From Cardiobacteriaceae bacterium (lineage in GTDB: Bacteria > Pseudomonadota > Gammaproteobacteria > Cardiobacteriales > Cardiobacteriaceae): a DNA stretch of 38,446 nt. The first letter of the stretch is position 1. Each line of letters opens with the position of its first letter. A program made the position numbers and the translations under genes. Location of the stretch: NCBI GenBank assembly GCA_030529365.1, contig JAUMXB010000021.1:1-38446 (forward strand), read 5' to 3'. The notes under the pieces are model-generated. The model saw only the letters and a list, made by a program, of their open reading frames with translations. It ran no database searches and was not told where the DNA came from. Shown here one piece after another: positions 18,309-25,636 of the stretch.

Positions 18309-19726
18309 TGTTTGTAAATCCATCGGATCAAATCATCCTGCATGTAGCGGCTGGCCACGGCCGACTTGCCGTTGCCCATGATCACGAGCGCATAGATGCG
18401 CCCGCTTTCCGCCTGTACATAACCGGCAAAGGCGCGCACGTTGTTCACCGTGCCCGTCTTCCCATACACGCGCCCGGCGAGCGCCTCGCCTCGAAAGCGC
18501 TTTTCCATCGTGCCGTTCTCGCCGGCCACCGCAAGCGAGCGGATAAACGGCTCCGCCTGCGCCGAGTGATAGAGATTGCGCAAGAGCATCATCAGCTGCG
18601 TGGCGCTCACCCGTGTATGGCGCGACAGCCCCGAGCCGTTATCCACCACCATGCCCCCGGTGGGAATGCCGAAAGCCTCCAGCGTATCAAGCAGGGCGCG
18701 GCGTCCGCTTTCCAGCGAACCCGGCACGCCGTGGGTATACGTGCCGAGCGTCAGCATCAGCTGCCGCGTCATCACATTGTTGGAAAGCTGGTTCATCTTG
18801 GCGATCTGCTCGGCCAGCGGCAAGGAATACGCGGTATGAATCAGCTTGGCCGTGGACGGGCGAATCGCCATCTGCCCGCCGCCATCGAAGCTGCCGCCCG
18901 CCGCATACCACAAATCGCGGAACAGATAATAAAACTGCTCGCTCGCCTCGCCCATCACCACCTGCAACTCCTGCGGGCCGCACGCCGTGCTGTAAAGCCC
19001 GAAAATCTCCACCGTGGCATAGCCGCGATCATCGCGGGCAATCTTCACATCCGGCGCATACGTCTTCTTGCCGCATGCCGCCGCATTCACCTTGAGCGCG
19101 TTTTTCAAAGACCAGTTCATGATCTGCGGATACATCTCCAGCCGCGCCTTGCCCTTGCCATTGGGCACAATCGTGATCTTCACCGTGCGGAAATTCACCA
19201 TCAGCGGATCGGGCACCGCGTTATAAGCCGACCATTTCGCGCCGTCGAACGACTCGCGATCGCGCTCGGCCGCGGAAAGGCGGTAGAGGGAATTGTCCAT
19301 CACGATATTGCCCGTGACATGGCGCACCCCCTCCGCGCGCAAGCCCTGGATCATCTCCTCGAAGCGTTCCTGCACCAGAAAGGGATCGCCGCCGCCCACC
19401 ACATACAGATTGCCGTTCACCACGCCATTGGCATCCGGCATCTCGTCCACATAAAACTGCGTTTCCCAGCGATAATCCGCGCCCATGCGCAGCAGCCCCG
19501 CCGCCGTGGTGAGCAGCTTCGCCACCGACGCCGGATGGCGGAAAATCCCTTCATTGAGCGCCACCAGCGGATGCTCCGCATCCACCGCCTGCACGAGAAT
19601 CGACACATCCTCCTGCTTCACGCCCTGCTTCTTCATCATCTCGGCCACCGCCGCCGGCACCGTCTGCGCCTGCACGGCAACAGCAAGCGCCAACCCGGCC
19701 AACCACGCGAAAAAACGCACAAACAC
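18305..19726 (-). CDS. dacB: D-alanyl-D-alanine carboxypeptidase/endopeptidase PBP4
   Basis: Periplasmic low-molecular-weight class C penicillin-binding protein that trims or cleaves peptidoglycan cross-links. It has 473 residues, a signal peptide ending at about 20 (ALAVAVQA/Q) and all three serine-enzyme motifs: SxxK as S67-VAK in HPASVAKLLT, SxN in NQLSNNVMTR, and KTG in VYGKTGTVNN. The large insertion after SxxK expected for PBP4 is present. The start codon is GTG at 19726, with AAGGA 7 nt upstream. It is divergent from darP (66 bp between starts) and overlaps by four bases the L,D-transpeptidase gene downstream. Confidence 0.94.
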   Translation of the reverse strand: MFVRFFAWLAGLALAVAVQAQTVPAAVAEMMKKQGVKQEDVSILVQAVDAEHPLVALNEGIFRHPASVAKLLTTAAGLLRMGADYRWETQFYVDEMPDANGVVNGNLYVVGGGDPFLVQERFEEMIQGLRAEGVRHVTGNIVMDNSLYRLSAAERDRESFDGAKWSAYNAVPDPLMVNFRTVKITIVPNGKGKARLEMYPQIMNWSLKNALKVNAAACGKKTYAPDVKIARDDRGYATVEIFGLYSTACGPQELQVVMGEASEQFYYLFRDLWYAAGGSFDGGGQMAIRPSTAKLIHTAYSLPLAEQIAKMNQLSNNVMTRQLMLTLGTYTHGVPGSLESGRRALLDTLEAFGIPTGGMVVDNGSGLSRHTRVSATQLMMLLRNLYHSAQAEPFIRSLAVAGENGTMEKRFRGEALAGRVYGKTGTVNNVRAFAGYVQAESGRIYALVIMGNGKSAVASRYMQDDLIRWIYKQ

Positions 19727-19792
19727 CCTGACTTCCTTCCGCCAAAAAGGCTGCTATTATACGCGCCACCCCGCGAGAGAAAAGAACGAAAT

Positions 19793-20332
19793 ATGTCTGA
19801 AAACGAAAAACAATATGACGAAGAAGGGCGCGTCATCCGCGAAAACCGCACCCAGGCCAAGCGCGAGCGCGAAGAAATCAAAACCTTCGCCAGCGAACTC
19901 CTCGGCCTGCCCGCGCGGCAATACGCGCTCCTGCCCATCAGCGACACCCTCGCCGCCGCCTTCGTCGAAGGCAAAAGACTCACCGGCAACGCGCTCAAGC
20001 GGCACATGAACTACCTCACCCGCCTTCTTGAGGAGCACGACCTCGACGCCGTGCGCCACGCCCACGAACACGTCAACCATCCTTATCTCAACGACGGCGC
20101 CAAACACCAACGCATCCAGCGCGAAGCCGAACGCCTCATCGCCAACGACCCCGACATCCTCGGCGAACTCATCGCCCGCTACGACGGCCTCGACATCCAG
20201 CACATCCGCGCCCTTACCCGCGAAGCGCAGAAACAGCAAGCCGCGCTCACTGAAGAAGAGCAGCACAAACCCGGCAAGCACCAGCGCAAAATCCTGCAAT
20301 ACCTGAAAAACCTGCCGCTCAATGCCGGGTAA
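19793..20332 (+). CDS. darP: Ribosome biogenesis factor DarP (YjgA, DUF615)
   Basis: A 179-residue, highly charged helical protein that associates with late 50S ribosomal precursors. The E. coli homologue is 183 residues. Recognisable family segments are RPSRTQ-like RENRTQAKRERE, ALRIS-like YALLPISDTLAAAF, KRHMNYLTRLL and KHQRKILQYLKNL at the C-terminus. The frame remains open far upstream, but that part is antisense to dacB and is rejected; the ATG at 19793 matches the family start. The Shine-Dalgarno (GAGAGAAAAGAA) is weak. Followed by an AAGCGCTT dimer and hemW. Confidence 0.9.
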   Translation: MSENEKQYDEEGRVIRENRTQAKREREEIKTFASELLGLPARQYALLPISDTLAAAFVEGKRLTGNALKRHMNYLTRLLEEHDLDAVRHAHEHVNHPYLNDGAKHQRIQREAERLIANDPDILGELIARYDGLDIQHIRALTREAQKQQAALTEEEQHKPGKHQRKILQYLKNLPLNAG

Positions 20333-20334
20333 AA

Positions 20335-20419
20335 AATAGTCATTTTTTCTCACCACTAAGCGCTTATAATGAGAAAATTTCTCATTATAAGCGCTTTATC
20401 ATGATAAAAAACCACTATT
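20335..20419. repeat. AAGCGCTT palindromic element, complete dimer (type example)
   Basis: The most complete copy: outer arm AATAGTCATTTTTTCTCA, core at 20358, central TGAGAAAATTTCTCA, core at 20389, outer arm TGATAAAAAACCACTATT. It starts 2 bp after the darP stop and ends 2 bp before the preferred hemW ATG. Confidence 0.9.
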
Positions 20420-20421
20420 TT

Positions 20422-21570
20422 ATGCCTTCCGATAATATCCCGCTTTCGCTTTACGTCCATATCCCCTGGTGCATCCAGAAGTGCCCCTATTGCGACTTCA
20501 ATTCGCACGCGCTGAAACAGCCGCCCGATGAGGCGGCCTATATCGCCCATCTGCTCCACGATCTGGAGCACGATATCCGCGCGGAAACGCGACCGCTGAC
20601 CAGCATCTTTATTGGCGGCGGCACGCCCAGCGTTTTTGCCGGTGCGTCCATTGCCGCCTTGCTCGATGGCATCCGTGCGCGCATGGCGTTTGCCGATAAT
20701 ATTGAAATCACGTTGGAAGCCAATCCGGGCACCTTCGAGCAGGAGAAATTCCGCGCCTATCGCGAAGCGGGCGTGAACCGTCTTTCCATCGGCATCCAGA
20801 GCTTTTCGCCCGCGCAACTGCGCAAACTCGGCCGCATTCACAGCGCCGACGAAGCCGAGCGTGCGGTGAAAGCCGCGCGGCAGGCGGGGTTTGCCCGCAT
20901 CAACACCGATCTCATGTTTGCCCTGCCCGGGCAGTCCGTTGCCGACGCGCTGGTCGATCTCGAGCGCGCCATCGCCCTCGAACCCGAGCACATCAGCTGG
21001 TATCAGCTCACCCTCGAACCCAATACCGCTTTTTACGCCAACCCGCCCACCTTGCCCGATGACGACACGCAAACCGAAATTTACGAAGCGGGCAGCGCGC
21101 TGTTGCGTCGCGCCGGTTATCGCCAATACGAAACCTCGGCATGGACGCGCGGAATGCCGAGTGCGCACAATCTCAACTACTGGCAATTCGGCGACTATCT
21201 CGGCATCGGCGCCGGTGCGCACGGCAAACTCACCAGCGCAGACGGCATTCGCCGCATCAGCAAGTTCCGCGCGCCCACGGCCTACCAACAGGCGCGCGGC
21301 GCGCTCGCCAATCCCTATGCCGACCAGATGCACAGCGTCGCGCCCGAAGAGCAGCCCTTTGAATTCATGATGAATGCCCTGCGGCTGGCGGATGGCGTGC
21401 CCGCCCGCTATCTCGACGCGCGCACGGCACTGACGCTCGCCGATGTGCAAGACGTTTTGCAGCGCCTTGCCGCGCGCGGACTGCTCGACGCGGATTATCG
21501 CGAGCGCCTGTGCACCACGCCACGCGGCTTCGCCTTGCTCAATGATGTACTTGCCGAATTTTTGCCGTAA
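20422..21570 (+). CDS. hemW: Radical SAM haem chaperone HemW (HemN-like)
   Basis: Radical-SAM protein related to oxygen-independent coproporphyrinogen oxidase; HemW binds haem and delivers it to respiratory proteins rather than oxidising coproporphyrinogen. It is 382 residues. The iron-sulfur motif CIQKCPYC (C17, C21, C24) lacks the extra N-terminal region of true HemN. GGGTPS, the SIGIQSF loop, DLMFALPGQ and the C-terminal HemN_C segment (LRLADGVPARYLDARTAL) are visible. I prefer ATG 20422; an in-frame ATG at 20401 lies inside the repeat element. Neither has a Shine-Dalgarno because the element occupies the upstream region. The stop codon touches another element. Confidence 0.92.
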   Translation: MPSDNIPLSLYVHIPWCIQKCPYCDFNSHALKQPPDEAAYIAHLLHDLEHDIRAETRPLTSIFIGGGTPSVFAGASIAALLDGIRARMAFADNIEITLEANPGTFEQEKFRAYREAGVNRLSIGIQSFSPAQLRKLGRIHSADEAERAVKAARQAGFARINTDLMFALPGQSVADALVDLERAIALEPEHISWYQLTLEPNTAFYANPPTLPDDDTQTEIYEAGSALLRRAGYRQYETSAWTRGMPSAHNLNYWQFGDYLGIGAGAHGKLTSADGIRRISKFRAPTAYQQARGALANPYADQMHSVAPEEQPFEFMMNALRLADGVPARYLDARTALTLADVQDVLQRLAARGLLDADYRERLCTTPRGFALLNDVLAEFLP

Positions 21571-21621
21571 ACAGTGATTTTTTATCATTCACAAGCGCTT
21601 AGGATGATAAAAAACGCTATT
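21570..21621. repeat. AAGCGCTT palindromic element, monomer
   Basis: Core at 21593; arms GTGATTTTTTATCATTC and GGATGATAAAAAACGCTATT. It begins at the last base of the hemW stop codon. Confidence 0.85.
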
Positions 21622-21710
21622 TATCTCCATTGGATATTAGAAACCGTTGGTGACTCGCATCTTCAACACGATTACAAAATTAAAGCGATTGGCTATGGCA
21701 TTTTTGCGGT

Positions 21711-21790
21711 AGGGTGTGTGGCGGCCATGCCGACACGCACGCGGAAAAGCCGCATCGCAAACCACGTGCGTGGACTGCGCCACACCCTAC
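21711..21790. repeat. Clover-leaf inverted repeat, GTAGGGTGTGTGGCG type, copy 1
   Basis: Outer arms GTAGGGTGTGTGGCG and CGCCACACCCTAC (one-base bulge) enclose smaller hairpins such as CCACG-TG-CGTGG. Related to 33352-33440. Non-coding, between hemW and the AraC-type regulator. Confidence 0.75.
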
Positions 21791-21816
21791 GCTATATTTC
21801 CCAATATTTATCCGTA

Positions 21817-21869
21817 AATAGTTATTTTTTATCACTCATAAGCGCTTATTGCGGTAAAAAATCACTATT
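21817..21869. repeat. AAGCGCTT palindromic element, monomer (type example)
   Basis: A 53-bp near-perfect palindrome: AATAGTTATTTTTTATCA, core ATAAGCGCTTAT at 21840, GGTAAAAAATCACTATT. The best example of the single-unit form. Confidence 0.9.
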
Positions 21870-21996
21870 TTCCTGTGTTTTTGAATAGACATCATGACTG
21901 GCGCGCGGGTATTGCCTGCCATTCCGTCAGCGCGCGCAAAAAGCGCAAGATTCGTCCGGCTGCTATCCTTACCATGCGCCGAAAAGAGGAATCGCC

Positions 21997-22836
21997 ATGA
22001 CGCCGCACCGCCTTTACAACGAACAGCGCTTCGCCCGCATCATCGCCTATCTGCATGAACATTATGCGGAAAAGCTCGATCTCAACCGCATCGCCGAAGA
22101 AGCCTGCCTCTCGCCCTATCACTGGCATCGCATCTATCGCGGCGTGCTCGGCGAAACCATCCACGCCACGCTGAAGCGCATCCGCCTGCATCAGGCGGCA
22201 TGGCTGCTCGCCAACAGCGACAAGAGCGTTGCCGCCATCGCCCGCGAAGTTGGCTATGGCGGCAACGCCCAATCTTTTACCCGCATCTTTCGCGAAAGCC
22301 ATGGCGCCAGCCCGGAAGACTACCGTACGCAAAGCCGCGTCCCCTATCACGAACGCCAGGCGGGGAAGCTCGCGGCATATCCGGTGGAAATCCGCACCAT
22401 CGCGCCGATCGCCGTCATCACTCTTGATCATCACGGCGACTACATGCAAATCGGCGACACCTTTCATCGTCTTTACAGTCTCCTGCAACTGCGCGGCATT
22501 TCCTATGCCGCACGCAGCTTCGGCATCTATCACCACTGCCCGCACGCCACGCCTGCGGATGAACTCTTTTCCCAGGCTGCCATTGCCGCGAGCGATGCCG
22601 TCGAACCGCCCCTGCAAAACGGCACGATACGCGGCGGCCGTTATGCCGTGATGCGCCATCAGGGCTCCTATGCCGAACTCGATCGCGCCTATGACTGGTT
22701 CTACGGCGACTGGCTCCTGCAAAGCCCCCACGAAATCGCCGACGCGCCGCCGATCGAAGAATATCTGAACGACGTGCAAACCACCGCGCCGCAAGATCTG
22801 CTCACCGATATCTATATCCCGCTCGCGGAAGAATAG
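21997..22836 (+). CDS. AraC-family regulator with GyrI-like effector domain
   Basis: DNA-binding transcription factor of 279 residues. The AraC/Rob-type double helix-turn-helix domain is N-terminal (about residues 8-107): LDLNRIAEEACLSPYHWHRIYR and VAAIAREVGYGGNAQSFTRIFR, followed by the usual HGASPEDYR. The C-terminal half (about 120-279) resembles GyrI/SbmC effector-binding domains (VEIRTIAPIAVITLDHHGDYMQIGDTFHRLY... GGRYAVMRHQGSYAELDRAYDWFYGDWL), which in Rob and BmrR-like proteins bind lipophilic compounds. AGAGGAA lies 6 nt before the ATG. It may control the VOC protein gene downstream, a common pairing, but this is inference. Confidence 0.92.
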   Translation: MTPHRLYNEQRFARIIAYLHEHYAEKLDLNRIAEEACLSPYHWHRIYRGVLGETIHATLKRIRLHQAAWLLANSDKSVAAIAREVGYGGNAQSFTRIFRESHGASPEDYRTQSRVPYHERQAGKLAAYPVEIRTIAPIAVITLDHHGDYMQIGDTFHRLYSLLQLRGISYAARSFGIYHHCPHATPADELFSQAAIAASDAVEPPLQNGTIRGGRYAVMRHQGSYAELDRAYDWFYGDWLLQSPHEIADAPPIEEYLNDVQTTAPQDLLTDIYIPLAEE

Positions 22837-22863
22837 CTTTTATAAACTGCATTTTTATCCAAA

Positions 22864-22916
22864 AATCATCATTTTTTACCATAAATAAGCGCTTATCGCG
22901 GTAAAAAAGCACTATT
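22864..22916. repeat. AAGCGCTT palindromic element, monomer
   Basis: Core at 22887; arms CATTTTTTACCATAAAT and ATCGCGGTAAAAAAGCACTATT. Located between the AraC-type regulator and the VOC gene. Confidence 0.88.
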
Positions 22917-22938
22917 TTCTTTAAAAAAAGGAAATCCC

Positions 22939-23370
22939 ATGGAAAACCCCAGCATCCTCTCCCACGTCTCCCTCGGTACCAACCGCTTTGCCGACGCCAT
23001 TGCCTTTTACGATCAGGTGCTGGCCACGCTTGGCATCTGCCGCGTCGAAGACCTGAGCGCGCATTTTCCCGCCGTCGCCTATGGTCGCGCCTATCCCGAA
23101 TTCTGGGTGCAACAGCCGCATAACGGCGAGCCCGCGCAAACCGCGAACGGCGTGCATATTGCCTTCATGGCGGAAAGCCGCGAACAGGTGCATGCCTTTT
23201 ATGAGGCCGCCCTCGCTGCCGGTGGCCAGGATGATGGCGCGCCCGGCGAACGCCCGCATTACGGCAAGGAATATTACGGCTGCTTCGTGCGCGATCTCGA
23301 TGGCCACAAGATCGAAGCCATGGCGTGGCTCACGGACGATATCTGCCCCAGCAGCCCGGAAACATGGTAA
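22939..23370 (+). CDS. VOC-superfamily (glyoxalase-like) protein
   Basis: A 143-residue small metalloprotein of the vicinal oxygen chelate fold, two beta-alpha-beta-beta-beta modules. Seen: ILSHVSLGTNRFADAIAFYDQVL at the start (strand and helix of module 1), GVHIAFMAESREQVHAFYEAAL and the C-terminal YYGCFVRDLDGHKIEAMAW (module 2, with the usual DxDGHxIE metal-site Glu). Relatives include glyoxalase I-like and antibiotic-resistance proteins; the substrate is unknown. A good AAAGGAAA ribosome site lies before the ATG. The AraC/GyrI regulator sits directly upstream. Confidence 0.88.
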   Translation: MENPSILSHVSLGTNRFADAIAFYDQVLATLGICRVEDLSAHFPAVAYGRAYPEFWVQQPHNGEPAQTANGVHIAFMAESREQVHAFYEAALAAGGQDDGAPGERPHYGKEYYGCFVRDLDGHKIEAMAWLTDDICPSSPETW

Positions 23371-23470
23371 GAGCATTTTGAAAATATAGACTTGATACTG
23401 CTTGGCGGACAGGCTATCGAGGATAGCGGCTGTTCGTCGGGATAACTCCCTCAAGAAAAGCGGGAAAAGG

Positions 23471-23548
23471 ATAATTTTTCTCATCAGAAAGCGCTTCATG
23501 TGAGAGTTTTTATCACATGAAGCGATTTTTATAAGAAAACTTTTCATC
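23471..23548. repeat. AAGCGCTT palindromic element, decayed dimer
   Basis: Cores AAGCGCTT at 23489 and AAGCGATT at 23520 (one mismatch), 31 bp apart. Arms are degraded. Confidence 0.75.
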
Positions 23549-23560
23549 AAAAATGAACTA

Positions 23561-23745
23561 CCCCGCAGCAAGCAGCGGGGAATGTACCCTTAGAGATTCA
23601 ACCCAAAAGCATCGCAAGCCACGGTGGCTTGCCGAATCCCGATATTTTTGAAATTGGCACAAGCACTTCACGCCATCTCACGCGCTGAAGCAGCCTACGC
23701 CGACAGCAAGCCACCATGATTTTGTATTTTCAAAAAATACCTGAA
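23561..23745. other. Gene-free stretch with two hairpins
   Basis: CCCCGC-N8-GCGGGG at 23561-23580 and a perfect 9-bp palindromic stem GCAAGCCAC-G-GTGGCTTGC at about 23614-23632. Part of GCAAGCCACCATGA recurs at 23706. It may be an insertion-sequence remnant, but I can name no family and see no transposase fragment. Confidence 0.4.
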
Positions 23746-23829
23746 AATAGTTGTTTTTTATCAAACCAAAGCGCTTGTTATGAGAAAATTTATCGCAACA
23801 AGCGCTTTATTGTGAGAAATTTTCTCATT
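23746..23829. repeat. AAGCGCTT palindromic element, dimer
   Basis: Outer arm AATAGTTGTTTTTTATCA, cores at 23769 and 23800 (31 bp apart), right end TGAGAAATTTTCTCATT. It bounds the TIR/RyR module on its downstream side. Confidence 0.87.
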
Positions 23830-23932
23830 CCAATAACAGCCATCATGCGCTTGCCCGCAAAAGGCTTCGCACATTCATGCTCCGAGGCCGGCAAGGCAAG
23901 CAACGCCGTCAGGCTGTTTTTTGGGAATGGCA

Positions 23933-25636
23933 TTACAGGCTGATGTCGTCCAGCCCGCGCAGGATATGGGGCAGGCGCAGGATGGTATTGCGGTCTTTCT
24001 GTTTCTCCGCTTCGGAAAGCGCTTCCCAGGGGATAAGCGAAGGATGCCTGCGCGCCCTGTCATCACGGGTTTCTCCGTATTGCCAGCCATTCAGATAACG
24101 ATGCGCCGCCCAGCGTTCATGTTCGGTGGCAGCAAGCGCTTCGAGCCTGTCCGCCGCAAAAACGGGGGCTTGCCCTTGCGCCAGCGCAGAAAGCTGACCA
24201 GCCAGCAGGAGTTTGTAAGGAATGTGGTCGGCCTGGGCGCGGTTGGCGTCTTTGGCATCTTCGTTCAGCGTTTGCCAGGCGTGCCGATAGGCGGCGCTTT
24301 CCGAGGCGCTGCTGTCGGTTTGCCCGAGATAGTCCTCATGGATAGCGCGCGCGAGGCGATCCTGGCGATCGCCGGTGATCAGTTCGTAACGGCAGAAATC
24401 GCTGTCATCACCGAAAAAGTGCAGGCGTTCGCGCGCCGGACCATGCAGCAATCCACCCATTTCCTTGCCGCCGCCATTGCGCACGTGAATGGCAAAATCG
24501 GCATGGGGCGAGGCTTGCAGGAGTTCTGCGGCAATGTGCAGGTTGCGTTCGTCATCATCGTCGGCGCAAATGGCCACCACGCTGGCCTCTGGCGGCAAGT
24601 CGCGCATGAAGGCGGCCAGCATACCGGCATAGCAGCCGTCATCTTCATGCCAGTTCAAGGGAAGAATGCGTTCGGCTTGCGGATAGCGGTCATGAAAGAT
24701 GGCTGCTTTCGCCGCCATGCCCGTGCTGATGATATGCCAGTGCCGTTGCTGCCCGGGCAACAGATGGAAGACGCGCAATCCCTGCACCAGCAAAGCCTGC
24801 GCCGCATGCCCAAAGCCGAAGAGCAGAAAATGCACCTGTGCCTGCGGCTGTTGCAGATGGGCAGCCAGCGTGTGCGGCAACTGGTGGAAAAAACGGCGTG
24901 CGACCATGTTGTGCAGGTTGAAGAAACGGATGTTGACGCCGCTTTCCTGCTCTGCCTGTCCGTAGCGTTGCAGGGTTTCCGCAAGGCGCGGCTGGTTGAG
25001 ATGGATATGGCAATGCAGGGTGTGGCCAGACGCTTTCCGGCGGTAAAGCGCCACGAGCTTGCCCGCTACTTCGATGCCCGTCTGTTCATCGCGGGCCAGG
25101 CAGATGAGATGGCGCGCGCGCAGGGCACCGGCATTTTCCAGCATGTCTTCACTGGCAGCGTCGCCAATGAGCACGGCATGGCCGTCACGACGCAGGGCAG
25201 GCAGGTTTTCATGTTCACTGCGGCGTTCGATGGCCACTGCGCCACGCCCGGTCTTTTCCAGATAGTCGCCAAGAATGTGACTGCCCTTGCCGCCAATGCC
25301 GACCACGATGGCATGATCTTTTTTGAACGCGATGCGCCATTGCGTGTATTGCTCGTGAAAGACGTTTTCCACCACTTTCAGCATGGCGCGCAGCAGCAGC
25401 AAGATCACGAGAATTTTCACCACGATCAGCGCCCAGGGCACGTCCGGCGGCTCTACCCGCGGCAGAGTGGGATCGTTGCCCATCAGAATTTTGATCATGC
25501 GGAAAATGCGGTCCGGCAAATAGCGCCACTGGCTGGTTTCCGGGAAATAGCTGGCAAGGCCAATCCAGGAAAGAACGAGAATGGCAAGGACAAGAACGAT
25601 CCAGAACAGGCTTTTGTGCTTGGGAGAGATTTTCAT
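23933..25636 (-). CDS. Membrane TrkA-N/RCK-like protein with C-terminal RyR domain
   Basis: A 567-residue predicted inner-membrane protein. Two hydrophobic helices (about 11-28 and 68-85) frame a periplasmic loop with no K+-channel TVGYG filter. A TrkA-N-type Rossmann domain follows (HAIVVGIGGKGSHILGDYL, glycines from G113; VAIERR acidic end of strand 2; GDAASEDMLENAGA). A second Rossmann-like region starts near VHFLLFGFGHAAQALLVQGL. The C-terminus (about 505-560) is a ryanodine-receptor (RyR) domain: HERWAAHRYLNGWQYGETRDD, then RHPSLIPWEALSEAEKQKDR. Its ATG overlaps the stop of the TIR gene by four bases (ATGA), so it is translated with it. Likely a nucleotide-responsive membrane effector; function is inferred from domains only. 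Confidence 0.85.
   Translation of the reverse strand: MKISPKHKSLFWIVLVLAILVLSWIGLASYFPETSQWRYLPDRIFRMIKILMGNDPTLPRVEPPDVPWALIVVKILVILLLLRAMLKVVENVFHEQYTQWRIAFKKDHAIVVGIGGKGSHILGDYLEKTGRGAVAIERRSEHENLPALRRDGHAVLIGDAASEDMLENAGALRARHLICLARDEQTGIEVAGKLVALYRRKASGHTLHCHIHLNQPRLAETLQRYGQAEQESGVNIRFFNLHNMVARRFFHQLPHTLAAHLQQPQAQVHFLLFGFGHAAQALLVQGLRVFHLLPGQQRHWHIISTGMAAKAAIFHDRYPQAERILPLNWHEDDGCYAGMLAAFMRDLPPEASVVAICADDDDERNLHIAAELLQASPHADFAIHVRNGGGKEMGGLLHGPARERLHFFGDDSDFCRYELITGDRQDRLARAIHEDYLGQTDSSASESAAYRHAWQTLNEDAKDANRAQADHIPYKLLLAGQLSALAQGQAPVFAADRLEALAATEHERWAAHRYLNGWQYGETRDDRARRHPSLIPWEALSEAEKQKDRNTILRLPHILRGLDDISL

Noticed and set aside
18308-19792. Long plus-strand open frame leading into darP
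   Set aside because: It is antisense to dacB, whose motifs are complete. The real darP start is ATG 19793, matching the family length.
23581-23745. Insertion-sequence remnant
   Set aside because: Hairpins suggest it, but no transposase fragment or paired ends could be read, so it is listed only as an unexplained stretch.
23933-25636. Ordinary potassium channel or TrkA subunit
   Set aside because: No selectivity filter, and the C-terminal RyR domain is not part of TrkA or standard Kch proteins.
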